Shown: in pieces, positions 6,965 through 15,040 of the stretch | Position numbering within the stretch: position 1 is the first letter of the stretch | Layout of the letters: each line of letters starts with the position of its first letter | Assembly (NCBI GenBank): GCA_934183355.1 | Contig: CAKPST010000049.1 | Span: 1 to 16,711, forward strand | Length of the DNA: 16,711 nucleotides | Origin: an uncultured Prevotella sp. | GTDB taxonomy: Bacteria; Bacteroidota; Bacteroidia; Bacteroidales; Bacteroidaceae | Reading direction: 5' to 3' | Made by a program: the position numbers and the translations under genes | Notes under the pieces: generated by a model | Told to the model about the DNA's origin: nothing | Seen by the model: only the letters and a program-made list of their open reading frames with translations | Databases searched by the model: none

Positions 6965-7891
6965 ATGGATGAATCAAATGTAAGGGTCAATTCGCTTAAG
7001 GCTTGGATTCTTGCGGCTCGACCTAAGACGCTGACGGGCGCTGCCGTGCCGGTGATTATTGGTATTGCCTGTGCCGTTGCCCTTTATGGATGGAGTGGAA
7101 TTAGGGTGGTGCCAGCTGTGCTGTGCATGTTGTTTGCGCTGATAATGCAGGTGGATGCCAATTTTGTCAACGACTACTTCGACTTCATGAAAGGTACCGA
7201 CGACGAGAGCCGTCTCGGACCCAAGCGTGCCTGCTCGCAAGGATGGATTACGGCGTCGGCTATGCGACGTGGATTGCTCATAACCACTCTTCTGGCTTGT
7301 GTCGTCGGACTGCCGTTGGTGTTTTATGGCGGTTGGGAGATGATAATGGTGGGATTGGCATGCGTGTTGTTCTGTTTTCTTTACACCATCTCGTTCTCTT
7401 ATCTCGGACTTGGCGATGTGCTTGTGCTCGTGTTCTTCGGCGTTGTGCCAGTGTGCATGACTTATTGGCTCACGGCTCCACCTACTGCGCTCATGTCTAT
7501 TCCCTTGCCTGTGGTGGTGTTGTCATTGGCTTGTGGACTCATCATTGACACGCTGCTCGTGGTGAACAACTATCGCGACATAGACAACGACCGACGTGCT
7601 GGCAAGCGCACGCTGATAGTGCGAATAGGCGAGCGTGGCGGACTTATTTTGTATCTTTTGCTCGGACTGATAGGCACTATTATGGCTATTGGAGGTGTTG
7701 TGTTTATTGATTGGCACGACGGGCAGTGGACACAGTCGCTCTTGATTTTGTATATGCCATTCCATACATGGGCATTCAATGAAATGCGACGCATAAGGAA
7801 GGGTGCTGAACTAAACCGTGTGCTTGGAATGACGGCACGCAACATGATGATATTCGGATTGTTGGTTGCTGCTGCTTTAATCTTTGCATAA
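6965..7891 (+). CDS. menA: 1,4-dihydroxy-2-naphthoate polyprenyltransferase
   Basis: MenA is an inner-membrane UbiA-family prenyltransferase that joins a polyprenyl diphosphate to 1,4-dihydroxy-2-naphthoate, giving demethylmenaquinone. The 308-aa product has 8-9 predicted hydrophobic helices. The first Mg-diphosphate motif is at 66-79 (N-F-V-N-D-Y-F-D-F then K-G-T-D) and the second at 201-216 (N-N-Y-R-D-I-D-N-D-R-R-A-G-K-R-T). The N-terminal A-A-R-P-K-T-L is diagnostic of MenA rather than UbiA. Length is normal. The ATG at 6965 follows an A-rich leader. No other men genes are in view, so it stands alone, divergent from the HD gene. Menaquinone is the usual quinone of anaerobic Bacteroidales with fumarate respiration. 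Confidence 0.93.
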   Translation: MDESNVRVNSLKAWILAARPKTLTGAAVPVIIGIACAVALYGWSGIRVVPAVLCMLFALIMQVDANFVNDYFDFMKGTDDESRLGPKRACSQGWITASAMRRGLLITTLLACVVGLPLVFYGGWEMIMVGLACVLFCFLYTISFSYLGLGDVLVLVFFGVVPVCMTYWLTAPPTALMSIPLPVVVLSLACGLIIDTLLVVNNYRDIDNDRRAGKRTLIVRIGERGGLILYLLLGLIGTIMAIGGVVFIDWHDGQWTQSLLILYMPFHTWAFNEMRRIRKGAELNRVLGMTARNMMIFGLLVAAALIFA

Positions 7892-7903
7892 AATAAAACG
7901 GAC

Positions 7904-8053
7904 AAAATTAACCGATAATTAACGCATAAATTAATCGATAATTAACGAATTAAATTAACGAATAATTAACGGGCATTAACGACTTGAAAAGAACTTAGTC
8001 GTTAATGCCCGTTAATTACGCCGTTAATTGAATCGTTAATTACGCCGTTAATT
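7904..8053. repeat. ATTAACG-unit inverted-repeat array (copy 2)
   Basis: The innermost arms, 7963-7983 and 7998-8018, are perfect 21-bp reverse complements around a 14-nt spacer (7984-7997). Imperfect complementarity continues outward to roughly 7927 and 8053, and the left side has further ATTAACG units back to about 7904. Unit, spacing, polarity and spacer length match copy 1, but the spacer sequence differs. It lies between convergent menA and the porin gene. The last base pairs of the array form the porin's final Asn codon and TAA stop. Confidence 0.88.
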
Positions 8054-10411
8054 GAAGAAGTTCCAGCTGACACCCACTCTGAATACACGTTCATTAAGCG
8101 GATAGTGTGGTGTGAGGAAGTAGCTGCGGTTGCCCTGACCAGCATTCACATGGCTCATCATCACGAAGAAACGTGTGTGTTGCAAGTGGAAGTTGGCGTA
8201 GACATTCACTATAGGATAGTTGCCCACCTCTGTGCGGTTGTTGCCCGTCTGCACGGCATATTGTCCGAGAGCCGGACTATAGTCGGGAGCATAATACTTG
8301 GTGAAGTAGCGGGCGTCAGCACCGAAGTCACACTTCAACACCTTGGCTATCTTGAACTTCAAGTAGAGGTTGGTGTAGATGTTGAGGTCGGGCACAGGGA
8401 TAACATCCGAGTTGGACGACTTCTGATAGGTGATGACATTCTCCCAATGCAGAGGACCAAGCTTGAAGTCCTGCTGCAAGGCAAGCGTAAAGAGACTTAT
8501 GGCGCCACCCTCTTGCTTGACGCTGAGCGTGTTGCCAGTGCGCAACTTGTTTTCGGTGATGTTATAGCCCATGGCGAAGTAGGTGTGATTCTTCACGTTG
8601 TCGAAAGCCACACGCACCGTGGTGTTGGTCTTCTCATAGCTGAAGAGTCCCTCTACACGCGAGTGAATTATCTTAGCCATGTCGTCCTTGTCCCACCAGA
8701 AGTGTTTGGAGTGATAGTGACGATAGTAGAATGTCGGGTTGAGGCTGTGGAAGAATCCACGAGCCTTCAGACGCACCGTGTCGCCAAACAGTGCGAAGTT
8801 GACATCCACATTGGCGTCCACCTTGAGCTGTCCTGCATCCTTGCCCTGGAGCCATGTCTCGGCAGCTACGTCGTAGTGGAGCGTGCGCCCCTGCGACTTG
8901 ATGAGTTGTGCGCCGATGCTCAGGTTGTGCTCGTTGTATGAAGCCGTCATGTTGTCCAAGTCGGGTAGGGTGAAGTGGCGCAAGTCGGAAGTGATGAAAG
9001 CCTTGAGTCCAGCCTTAGCCCACTTGTTGAATCCCTCAAGCAGCGATATTGCAAATGTATTTTGTAGGCGATAGTGCTTGGTCTTGTCGTATATCGAGTC
9101 GCCCGAGTAGGCATCCATCGTCTTATAGGTGTCGGCGTAGAAGTTCTCCGGTGTCTGATAAGCCTGGTAGATGCGTCTGTAGTTGTCAAACTTCATGGTG
9201 TGTATGAAGCTCGTCACAGGCACATACTCCGTCTTCATCCACATTGTGTCTTGGGCTGCCTTAGCTTCCAGGCGGTTGAGACTGTCTGCCATCTCCTTGC
9301 TGTTGACGGCTATGCGGTCGGACTGTCCCTTGTCGGTGGCGATGGAGTCGGTGGTTGCAGGACGCTGGCTCACTATCTTGGCGTTGTCGGGTCGACCTCC
9401 GTATGTAGGATTCTTAAAGTTCTTTTCGTCAAACTCACGTCCCTCACGTTTAGCCTTGCGTCGAGCCTCCTCCAGTCGCTCCTTGTCGGCGTTCTCCTTT
9501 TGCGACTCCATGGCAAACTTGCGAGCCTCAATCTCCTCGTCGGTCATGCGCACCTTGCGATTGAATCCCAAGTTGTAGCGATGAGTGAGGAAGATGTGCT
9601 GGTTGTTGTTGCGGTTCCAGTTCTGCTCAAGCACGGTAGGAATCTCGTTGGTAGCAAAGTCGTCGTCGAAGCTCTCAGGATGCTTGATATATTCGTCGTC
9701 GGTGATACCACCATTCTCAGTCACCTTCTGCTTGATGGTAGAGAAGACGAGATGAGCCTGATAGCGGTCGCCAATATACGAGCCATACATGAGATACTTG
9801 AAGTGTGACGTGCTCTGGCTGGAATAGTAGCCACGTCCGTAGAGATAGTCGAAGTTGAATCCCACACCCAGTCGCTTGCCAGCATTGACGCCAAACTTAG
9901 CCACCAAGTGGTCCTCGCCGTTGGTGCGGTTGCCAGCATTGTTGTACGAGATGTTGGTGAATGGCGACAGCGTATTGGTGAAATGAAACTGGTCGACAGG
10001 TGTCACCACATAGTCGTAGGGCTGTGTGAAGATGAATTGATCGGCTTCGGGCAGGTCGGCAAATATGCGGTTGAAGCGTGGAGCGCCAAGATTGCCTGTA
10101 GTGTTGTATTCGCCACGTATGCCCGTAGTGAAGATGGTGTTGGGAAACATGTGCGACATGGTGTCCACCTCGGCAGGACGTATGTCGCCGAAGCGGCTGT
10201 CTACGGTCCACACCTTGATGCCGCGTGGAATCTCCTTGTCGGTTCCGAGCGAGTCAGCCATGTTGCGGTTTGACTGTTGTCCGTTGTTGCCGTAGGGCGA
10301 GTCGCCGTTCTGGTCGAATTGGTTGAAGTTGTCATACTGAGCCGCCGCATTGGCTGGCAACAGGATGGCAGCTATGGCGATGAAGAGTTGTCTTATCGTT
10401 CGCTTTGTCAT
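8048..10411 (-). CDS. putative outer membrane porin (Porin_10-like family)
   Basis: The 787-aa product has a signal peptide (cleavage about A24/Q25), an Asn/Gln/Asp-rich linker (25-52), and then many alternating polar-hydrophobic strands with frequent aromatic residues. It ends in F-R-V-G-V-S-W-N-F-F-N, as expected of a beta-barrel terminal strand. I-K-V-W-T-V-D near residue 65 and the overall length match the 'putative porin' family typical of Bacteroidetes. It would sit in the outer membrane; the solute is unknown. Residues about 290-395 form a strongly charged Lys/Glu/Arg-rich insertion between barrel strands. It is preceded by a small membrane protein (9-nt gap) and a DUF4468 gene on the same strand, so they are probably one operon. 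Its stop codon lies inside the ATTAACG array. Confidence 0.8.
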   Translation of the reverse strand: MTKRTIRQLFIAIAAILLPANAAAQYDNFNQFDQNGDSPYGNNGQQSNRNMADSLGTDKEIPRGIKVWTVDSRFGDIRPAEVDTMSHMFPNTIFTTGIRGEYNTTGNLGAPRFNRIFADLPEADQFIFTQPYDYVVTPVDQFHFTNTLSPFTNISYNNAGNRTNGEDHLVAKFGVNAGKRLGVGFNFDYLYGRGYYSSQSTSHFKYLMYGSYIGDRYQAHLVFSTIKQKVTENGGITDDEYIKHPESFDDDFATNEIPTVLEQNWNRNNNQHIFLTHRYNLGFNRKVRMTDEEIEARKFAMESQKENADKERLEEARRKAKREGREFDEKNFKNPTYGGRPDNAKIVSQRPATTDSIATDKGQSDRIAVNSKEMADSLNRLEAKAAQDTMWMKTEYVPVTSFIHTMKFDNYRRIYQAYQTPENFYADTYKTMDAYSGDSIYDKTKHYRLQNTFAISLLEGFNKWAKAGLKAFITSDLRHFTLPDLDNMTASYNEHNLSIGAQLIKSQGRTLHYDVAAETWLQGKDAGQLKVDANVDVNFALFGDTVRLKARGFFHSLNPTFYYRHYHSKHFWWDKDDMAKIIHSRVEGLFSYEKTNTTVRVAFDNVKNHTYFAMGYNITENKLRTGNTLSVKQEGGAISLFTLALQQDFKLGPLHWENVITYQKSSNSDVIPVPDLNIYTNLYLKFKIAKVLKCDFGADARYFTKYYAPDYSPALGQYAVQTGNNRTEVGNYPIVNVYANFHLQHTRFFVMMSHVNAGQGNRSYFLTPHYPLNERVFRVGVSWNFFN

Positions 10412-10420
10412 TGTGTGAGT

Positions 10421-10720
10421 CTATTGGCGTATGAATCTGAAGCAGCATTCAGCTATCTTGAAAGCCATTGCCGTGAGAATGATGATGGTGCCTGTAGTGC
10501 GGTTTTGGAAATAGAATACGCCCATTCCCACAATGGCACCTAACATGAATATGATGTTGAGCGTATTGCGTATTTTGAAGTACTTGTCGTCGGCTGGGTT
10601 GCGTCTGTGATGGCGCATAGGACGTTCGGGACGCTGTAGAGTAGAAGTCTCGTTGTCAATCATAGTCTCCTCGTTCTGCATCGTCATGTCCTTGTCTGTT
10701 GTATTGATATTGTTCTCCAT
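10421..10720 (-). CDS. small two-helix membrane protein, hypothetical
   Basis: The 99-aa product has a polar, Met/Glu/Asn-rich N-terminus, a basic patch (R-P-M-R-H-H-R-R), and two hydrophobic segments (about 53-70 and 75-92) separated by a short N-R-T-T-G turn. It probably sits in the inner membrane as a hairpin. I do not recognise a family. It lies 13 nt after the DUF4468 gene and 9 nt before the porin gene, so co-transcription is very likely. The ATG at 10720 is used; a later ATG at 10687 (residue 12) is also possible. The real nature of the gene is supported by its spacing and by the two clean helices. Confidence 0.65.
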   Translation of the reverse strand: MENNINTTDKDMTMQNEETMIDNETSTLQRPERPMRHHRRNPADDKYFKIRNTLNIIFMLGAIVGMGVFYFQNRTTGTIIILTAMAFKIAECCFRFIRQ

Positions 10721-10733
10721 AATGTGCTGATTT

Positions 10734-11423
10734 TTATTGTTTCACTTTCTCGCTGAAATAAGCAAAGATGGCATCCTTGCGGTCGATGGTCTTTTTGCGG
10801 AATTTAGCAGGACCAATGAGCAACTTTGTGCGCTTCTTGTTGACAGCGTGTTTGTCGGCAATCCATTCCTCTGCCGTCACTTTGAATCCCGTCTGCCGGT
10901 CTTCCTCGTAGCTGTACGAGATGCGGCTGATGCTGACGTTGAGGTTGCCGTCGGTGCAAGTAGCCATGATGGTGTAGTTGAACTTAGTGCGGTCGAGCGA
11001 TATGAAGCTCTTGGAGAACTCCAGCCACTCCTGATAGCGAGCCACGATGGCATAGTTCTTGCGGTTGATGAGTGCAATGCCGCTTTTAATCTGTTCGCCA
11101 CTGTGGGCAAGACTGTCAAGTGCAACGTATGTCTTGTCGTAAATCTGCTGCGCTGTCAAGCCCTCCATCGGGATGTCCTTGCTGAACACCACCTTGCCGT
11201 CTACCTCAGGCACCACACCAGGCTGTATATATTTCCAGTCCTTTATGTTCTTGACAGTAGCCTCATTTTGCGCTTTGCCAGTAGGCTTGTCAGCCTTCTT
11301 TACTTCCTTGTTGGCAGCCTCCTTAGCCTTGACTGCGTCGGGAGTTTCCCACTCGGTCTGTGCTGCGCATAAGAGAGGACAACAAGCGAGCAACAGGATA
11401 AATATTTTTCTCATTGTATCCAT
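10734..11423 (-). CDS. DUF4468-type exported protein
   Basis: The 229-aa product has a signal peptide (R-K then a Leu/Ile-rich core ending C-A-A-Q). A Lys/Ala/Glu-rich linker of about 40 residues follows, then a mixed alpha/beta domain beginning near G-K-V-V-F-S-K-D-I-P-M-E-G-L-T-A. That last segment, with Q-I-Y-D-K-T-Y following, is the usual opening of DUF4468, a periplasmic or surface domain of unknown function with a TBP-like fold, frequent in Bacteroidales. The frame opens at an ATG at 11471, but a -7 promoter box (11469-11476) overlaps it, so a start at 11423, or 11414 (M-R-K-I-F), is preferred. It heads the probable operon with the small membrane protein and the porin, suggesting an envelope role. 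Confidence 0.75.
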   Translation of the reverse strand: MDTMRKIFILLLACCPLLCAAQTEWETPDAVKAKEAANKEVKKADKPTGKAQNEATVKNIKDWKYIQPGVVPEVDGKVVFSKDIPMEGLTAQQIYDKTYVALDSLAHSGEQIKSGIALINRKNYAIVARYQEWLEFSKSFISLDRTKFNYTIMATCTDGNLNVSISRISYSYEEDRQTGFKVTAEEWIADKHAVNKKRTKLLIGPAKFRKKTIDRKDAIFAYFSEKVKQ

Positions 11424-11468
11424 GTTTATGATTGATGTAATGTGTGTTCTTGTTCTTATATAATTATG

Positions 11469-11476
11469 CAAAATTA
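11469..11476 (-). promoter_or_regulatory. -7 promoter element for the DUF4468 - porin operon
   Basis: On the minus strand this reads TAATTTTG, a perfect TAnnTTTG match 45 nt before the ATG at 11423. No clear -33 box is seen. It lies in the AT-rich gap after uvrB and argues against the earlier ATG at 11471. Confidence 0.5.
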
Positions 11477-11521
11477 CGAATTTTACGGTTACTAAGTTAA
11501 TATTATAGTTTATTTAACTAT

Positions 11522-13606
11522 TTATGCTTTTTCCTCGTCAAGCAGCGACTGCAACCTTACTATTTCGTCGCGATACTGTGCTGCTTGCAGGAAGTCGAGG
11601 TTCTTGGCAGCCTCCTTCATCAGTTCGGTGGTGTCGGCAATGCTCTTCTCCAGTTGCTTGCGTGTCATGCGTTTCACCACAGGGTCGGCAGCGTATGCAT
11701 AGCCATCCGGTTCGATGTATGGGGCATACGGTTTCTTGCCCTGTGCTGTAGGCTTTGTTGAGGCTGTAGGCTTGCTGGCATTTTCGCCGCGCTCTGCCTG
11801 TGTCGCAGCAGCCATTGCTGTGAGCGACCCCTTTATGTCCTTGCGTATCTGTTGTGGGGTGATGCCGTGATCCTCGTTGTATTTCAGCTGAATCTGTCTA
11901 CGTCGAGCCGTCTCGTCGATGGTCTGTTGCATGCTGTCGGTGATGGTGTCGGCATACATTATCACCTTGCCGTTGACATTTCGGGCAGCGCGTCCAGCAG
12001 TCTGTGTCAGCGAACGTCTACTGCGTAGGAATCCTTCTTTGTCGGCATCGAGTATAGCCACGAGCGAAACCTCAGGCAAGTCGAGTCCCTCACGCAACAG
12101 GTTGACACCCACAAGCACGTCGTAGAGTCCGGCACGTAGGTCGTTCATTATCTGCACGCGGTCGAGTGTGGCAACGTCGCTGTGTATATAGTTGGCACGA
12201 ATGTCATGATTGAGCAGATATTCGGTCAGCTCTTCCGCCATGCGCTTGGTCAGCGTAGTGACAAGCACGCGCTCGTCGCGCTCTTGACGTTCGATGATTT
12301 CCTCCAACAGGTCGTCTATCTGATTCTCGCTCGGACGCACGTCGATGATAGGGTCGAGCAGTCCAGTGGGGCGTATAATCTGCTCTACGACAATGCCGTC
12401 GGCCTGTTGTAGCTCGAAGTCGGCAGGAGTAGCAGACACATACACCACCTGATTGGTCATGTCCATAAATTCGTCGAACTTCAGCGGGCGATTGTCAAAC
12501 GCTGCTGGCAGACGGAATCCATACTCTACGAGGTTCTGCTTGCGAGCACGGTCGCCGCCGTACATGGCGCTGATTTGCGGCACGCTGACATGGCTCTCGT
12601 CGATGAACATCAGATAGTCCTTAGGGAAGAAGTCGAGCAGACAGTAAGGACGCTGTCCAGGTTCGCGTCCGTCGAAGTAGCGCGAGTAGTTCTCGATGCC
12701 CGAACAATGCCCCAGTTCCTTAATCATCTCCATGTCGTACTCCACACGTTCCTTGATGCGCTGTGCGCGAATAGGGTCGCCTATGCTCTCGAAGAATTCC
12801 ACCTGTTGTCTGAGGTCGTCCTGTATCAGACGTATAGCCGTCTCGGTCTGTTCCTTGGATGTGACAAATAGATTGGCAGGATAAATCTGATAGTCGTCAA
12901 ACGAAGCTATGCGATGGAATGTCATGCTGTCAAGTTCCTCAATAGAGTCAATTTCGTCGTCCCACCATGTGATGCGCAGAATGTTGTCGCTGTAAGCCAT
13001 CGACACGTCCACCGTGTCGCCCTTGACACGAAAGTTGCCACGCTTCAGCTCTATGTCGTTGCGCAGATACAGGGCATCTACCAGTTTGCGCAGAAACTCG
13101 TTGCGGTCGAGAGTTTGTCCGCGTCGAATGCTGATGATGCTATTAGACATGGCTGTAGGTCCGCCCATACCGTATATGCACGACACCGACGACACAACAA
13201 TCACGTCTTTTCTGCCCGACAGGAGAGCGCTCACTGCCGACAGACGCAGCTTGTCGATGTCCTCGTTGATGGCGAGGTCCTTCTCGATGTAGGTGTCTGA
13301 CGACGGCAGATAAGCCTCTGGCTGATAGTAGTCGTAGTAGGAGACGTAATATTCCACCGCATTGTCGGGGAAGAAGCTCTTCATCTCCTCGTAGAGCTGT
13401 GCCGCAAGAGTCTTGTTGTGGCTCAGTATGAGGGTGGGGCGTCCTATGTTGGCGATGACGTTGGCCATGGTGAAAGTCTTGCCCGAGCCTGTGACGCCGA
13501 GCAACACCTGTGCCTCCGTGCCTTGGCGTATGCCTTCGGTGAGTTGGCTTATCGCCTCCGGCTGGTCGCCAGTGGGCGAAAATCGTGATGTAATCTTGAA
13601 ATCCAT
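11522..13606 (-). CDS. uvrB: excinuclease ABC subunit B
   Basis: UvrB is the damage-verifying helicase-like subunit of nucleotide excision repair. UvrA loads it on lesions, and it recruits UvrC for incision. The 694-aa product, the usual length, has Walker A G-V-T-G-S-G-K-T (37-44), the aromatic beta-hairpin Y-Y-V-S-Y-Y-D-Y-Y-Q-P-E-A-Y (about residue 85-98) that clamps DNA, the D-E-S-H Walker B motif, a helicase motif VI region (Q-T-A-G-R-A-A-R-N), and a C-terminal UVR motif that contacts UvrC. The ATG at 13606 (M-D-F-K-I) is chosen: the frame runs to 13669, but the extension overlaps a -7 box and has no family counterpart. It is divergent from bamD. No uvrA or uvrC is in view. No LexA-type operator is recognised. 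Confidence 0.97.
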   Translation of the reverse strand: MDFKITSRFSPTGDQPEAISQLTEGIRQGTEAQVLLGVTGSGKTFTMANVIANIGRPTLILSHNKTLAAQLYEEMKSFFPDNAVEYYVSYYDYYQPEAYLPSSDTYIEKDLAINEDIDKLRLSAVSALLSGRKDVIVVSSVSCIYGMGGPTAMSNSIISIRRGQTLDRNEFLRKLVDALYLRNDIELKRGNFRVKGDTVDVSMAYSDNILRITWWDDEIDSIEELDSMTFHRIASFDDYQIYPANLFVTSKEQTETAIRLIQDDLRQQVEFFESIGDPIRAQRIKERVEYDMEMIKELGHCSGIENYSRYFDGREPGQRPYCLLDFFPKDYLMFIDESHVSVPQISAMYGGDRARKQNLVEYGFRLPAAFDNRPLKFDEFMDMTNQVVYVSATPADFELQQADGIVVEQIIRPTGLLDPIIDVRPSENQIDDLLEEIIERQERDERVLVTTLTKRMAEELTEYLLNHDIRANYIHSDVATLDRVQIMNDLRAGLYDVLVGVNLLREGLDLPEVSLVAILDADKEGFLRSRRSLTQTAGRAARNVNGKVIMYADTITDSMQQTIDETARRRQIQLKYNEDHGITPQQIRKDIKGSLTAMAAATQAERGENASKPTASTKPTAQGKKPYAPYIEPDGYAYAADPVVKRMTRKQLEKSIADTTELMKEAAKNLDFLQAAQYRDEIVRLQSLLDEEKA

Positions 13607-13638
13607 ATCTAAAAAACTGTTCGGAATAGACCGACAGA

Positions 13639-13670
13639 CAAAAATACGAAAAACCCCGAAACTACACAAG
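13639..13670 (-). promoter_or_regulatory. probable uvrB promoter
   Basis: On the minus strand, CTTG (13667-13670), 20 nt, then TATTTTTG (13639-13646). The -7 box is a perfect TAnnTTTG; the -33 differs by one base. It lies 32 nt before the ATG at 13606 and inside the upstream extension of the open frame, which rules out the longer start. Confidence 0.6.
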
Positions 13671-13738
13671 ATATGCGCCTGTAAATGTTGAGAGACATGC
13701 AGTTTAAGTCAAAAAAACATTAAAAAAGCCACGGATGC

Positions 13739-13769
13739 TTTGTAGATAAATGAATAATGTGTATTTTTG
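13739..13769 (+). promoter_or_regulatory. promoter of the bamD operon
   Basis: TTTG (13739-13742), exactly 19 nt, then TATTTTTG (13762-13769): a perfect Bacteroidetes primary-sigma promoter, 20 nt before the bamD ATG. The short, A-rich leader has no Shine-Dalgarno sequence. Confidence 0.8.
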
Positions 13770-13789
13770 CAGTTCAAAAATATTGAGTT

Positions 13790-14614
13790 ATGAAAATTTC
13801 CATTACAGCATTGGTTCTTTCGGCGCTGCTTTTCACAAGCTGTGCCAATGAATTCAACAAGGTATACAAGACCAACGACTTCGCTTACAAATACGAATAT
13901 GCCAAGGAATGCTACGCACAGGGCAAGTATGTACGTGCGTCGACATTGCTTCAGGGACTCGTCACCATGCAGAAGGGCACCGATAATGCACAGGAGAGTC
14001 TGTACATGCTCGGCATGGCAGAGTATAACAGCAAGGACTATGAGGGTGCTTCAGCCACTTTCAAGAAGTATTTTGCAAGCTATCCCAAGGGCGCTTATGC
14101 CGAGGAGGCTGAGTTTTATGCAGGCATGGGTCTGTACAAGTGTACACCGGAGCCTCGTCTCGACCAGTCGCAGACGGTCAATGCCATTGCTGCTTTCCAG
14201 GAATACATCGACCTCTTCCCAGACGGCTCACGTCGCAGCGAGGCACAGCAGCGCCTGTTTGAGTTGCAAGACAAGCTCGTGCAGAAGGAACTCTACTCGG
14301 CACAGCTCTACTACGACCTCGGTCAGTATTTCGGCAACTGCACATACGGAGGCAACAACTACGAGGCGTGCATCATCACCGCACAGAACGCACTCAAGGA
14401 TTATCCCTACTCAAAACTGCGTGAGAAGTTCTCGGTGCTTGTTATGAAGAGTAAGTTCAACCTCGCACAACAGAGTGTGGAGGAGAAGAAGCTTGAACGC
14501 TATCAGGATGCCGAGGACGAGTGCTACGGATTTATAAACGAATATCCCGACTCGAAGGAGAAGGCTACGGCTGAGAAGTTTATCACCAAGTGCAAGAACT
14601 ACACTAAGGACTAA
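13790..14614 (+). CDS. bamD: outer membrane assembly lipoprotein BamD
   Basis: BamD is the essential TPR lipoprotein of the BAM complex, which inserts beta-barrel proteins into the outer membrane. The 274-aa product has a lipoprotein signal with a lipobox-like L-F-T-S-C, giving lipidated Cys18. Tandem TPR-like helices follow, with typical pairs such as Y-A-Q-G-K-Y-V-R-A and L-G-M-A-E-Y-N-S-K-D-Y-E-G-A then F-K-K-Y-F-A-S-Y-P. F-Q-E-Y-I-D-L-F-P-D and F-I-N-E-Y-P-D-S are further repeat signatures. Length is close to other Bacteroidetes BamD proteins. It is the first gene of an operon with the omega subunit and DUF4293, an order I recall as conserved in Bacteroidales, behind a consensus promoter. 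Confidence 0.92.
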   Translation: MKISITALVLSALLFTSCANEFNKVYKTNDFAYKYEYAKECYAQGKYVRASTLLQGLVTMQKGTDNAQESLYMLGMAEYNSKDYEGASATFKKYFASYPKGAYAEEAEFYAGMGLYKCTPEPRLDQSQTVNAIAAFQEYIDLFPDGSRRSEAQQRLFELQDKLVQKELYSAQLYYDLGQYFGNCTYGGNNYEACIITAQNALKDYPYSKLREKFSVLVMKSKFNLAQQSVEEKKLERYQDAEDECYGFINEYPDSKEKATAEKFITKCKNYTKD

Positions 14615-14640
14615 CGCTTGGCAATACAGGAAACGAAATA

Positions 14641-14666
14641 AATAAACATTAATCAATAAACATTAA
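14641..14666 (+). repeat. short direct repeat in the bamD - omega gap
   Basis: AATAAACATTAA occurs twice, at 14641-14652 and 14655-14666, 14 bp apart, just before the omega-subunit start. It makes the leader very A-rich, which may help ribosome loading in this phylum. It could also be simple AT-rich drift. Confidence 0.5.
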
Positions 14667-14677
14667 ACATCAAATTA

Positions 14678-15019
14678 ATGGATTACAAAAAGTCAAAAGC
14701 TCCGGTAAACACCGTCACACGCAACATTATGGACCTGTGCGACGAGACTGGAAACATCTATGAGAGTGTTGCTATCATCGCCAAGCGTGCCAATCAGATT
14801 GCAGTGGAGATAAAGCAGGATCTCAACAAGAAGTTGGCAGAGTTTGCTTCTTACAACGACTCACTTGAGGAAGTGTTCGAGAACCGCGAGCAGATTGAAA
14901 TCTCACGCTACTACGAGAAGCTCCCGAAGCCGACACTCCTTGCTACACAGGAGTTTGTGGAGGGTAACGTATACTATCGCGACCCGTCACAGGACAATAA
15001 GGTACAGGAAGAGGCTTAA
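14678..15019 (+). CDS. rpoZ: RNA polymerase omega subunit (Rpb6/RpoZ family)
   Basis: Omega is a small RNA polymerase subunit that folds around the beta' C-terminus and aids assembly. The 113-aa product is of the Bacteroidetes form, longer than E. coli RpoZ. Its core Y-E-S-V-A-I-I-A-K-R-A-N-Q-I-A corresponds to the conserved 'R-f-e-L-V-x-v-A-a-x-R-A-r-q-l' helix, followed by an acidic region (L-E-E-V-F-E-N-R-E-Q) and a Pro-rich tail with an acidic C-terminus. It follows bamD by 63 nt and precedes the DUF4293 gene by 21 nt, so the three are probably transcribed together. The family call relies on the core helix plus this gene order; the N-terminal T-V-T-R-N-I-M-D-L fits too. Confidence 0.82.
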   Translation: MDYKKSKAPVNTVTRNIMDLCDETGNIYESVAIIAKRANQIAVEIKQDLNKKLAEFASYNDSLEEVFENREQIEISRYYEKLPKPTLLATQEFVEGNVYYRDPSQDNKVQEEA

Positions 15020-15040
15020 TCCAAACTAAAACGGACAGTC

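Noticed and set aside
13607..13669. 21-residue N-terminal extension of UvrB
   Set aside because: A perfect -7 promoter box lies within it, and UvrB proteins start at the position of M-D-F-K-I.
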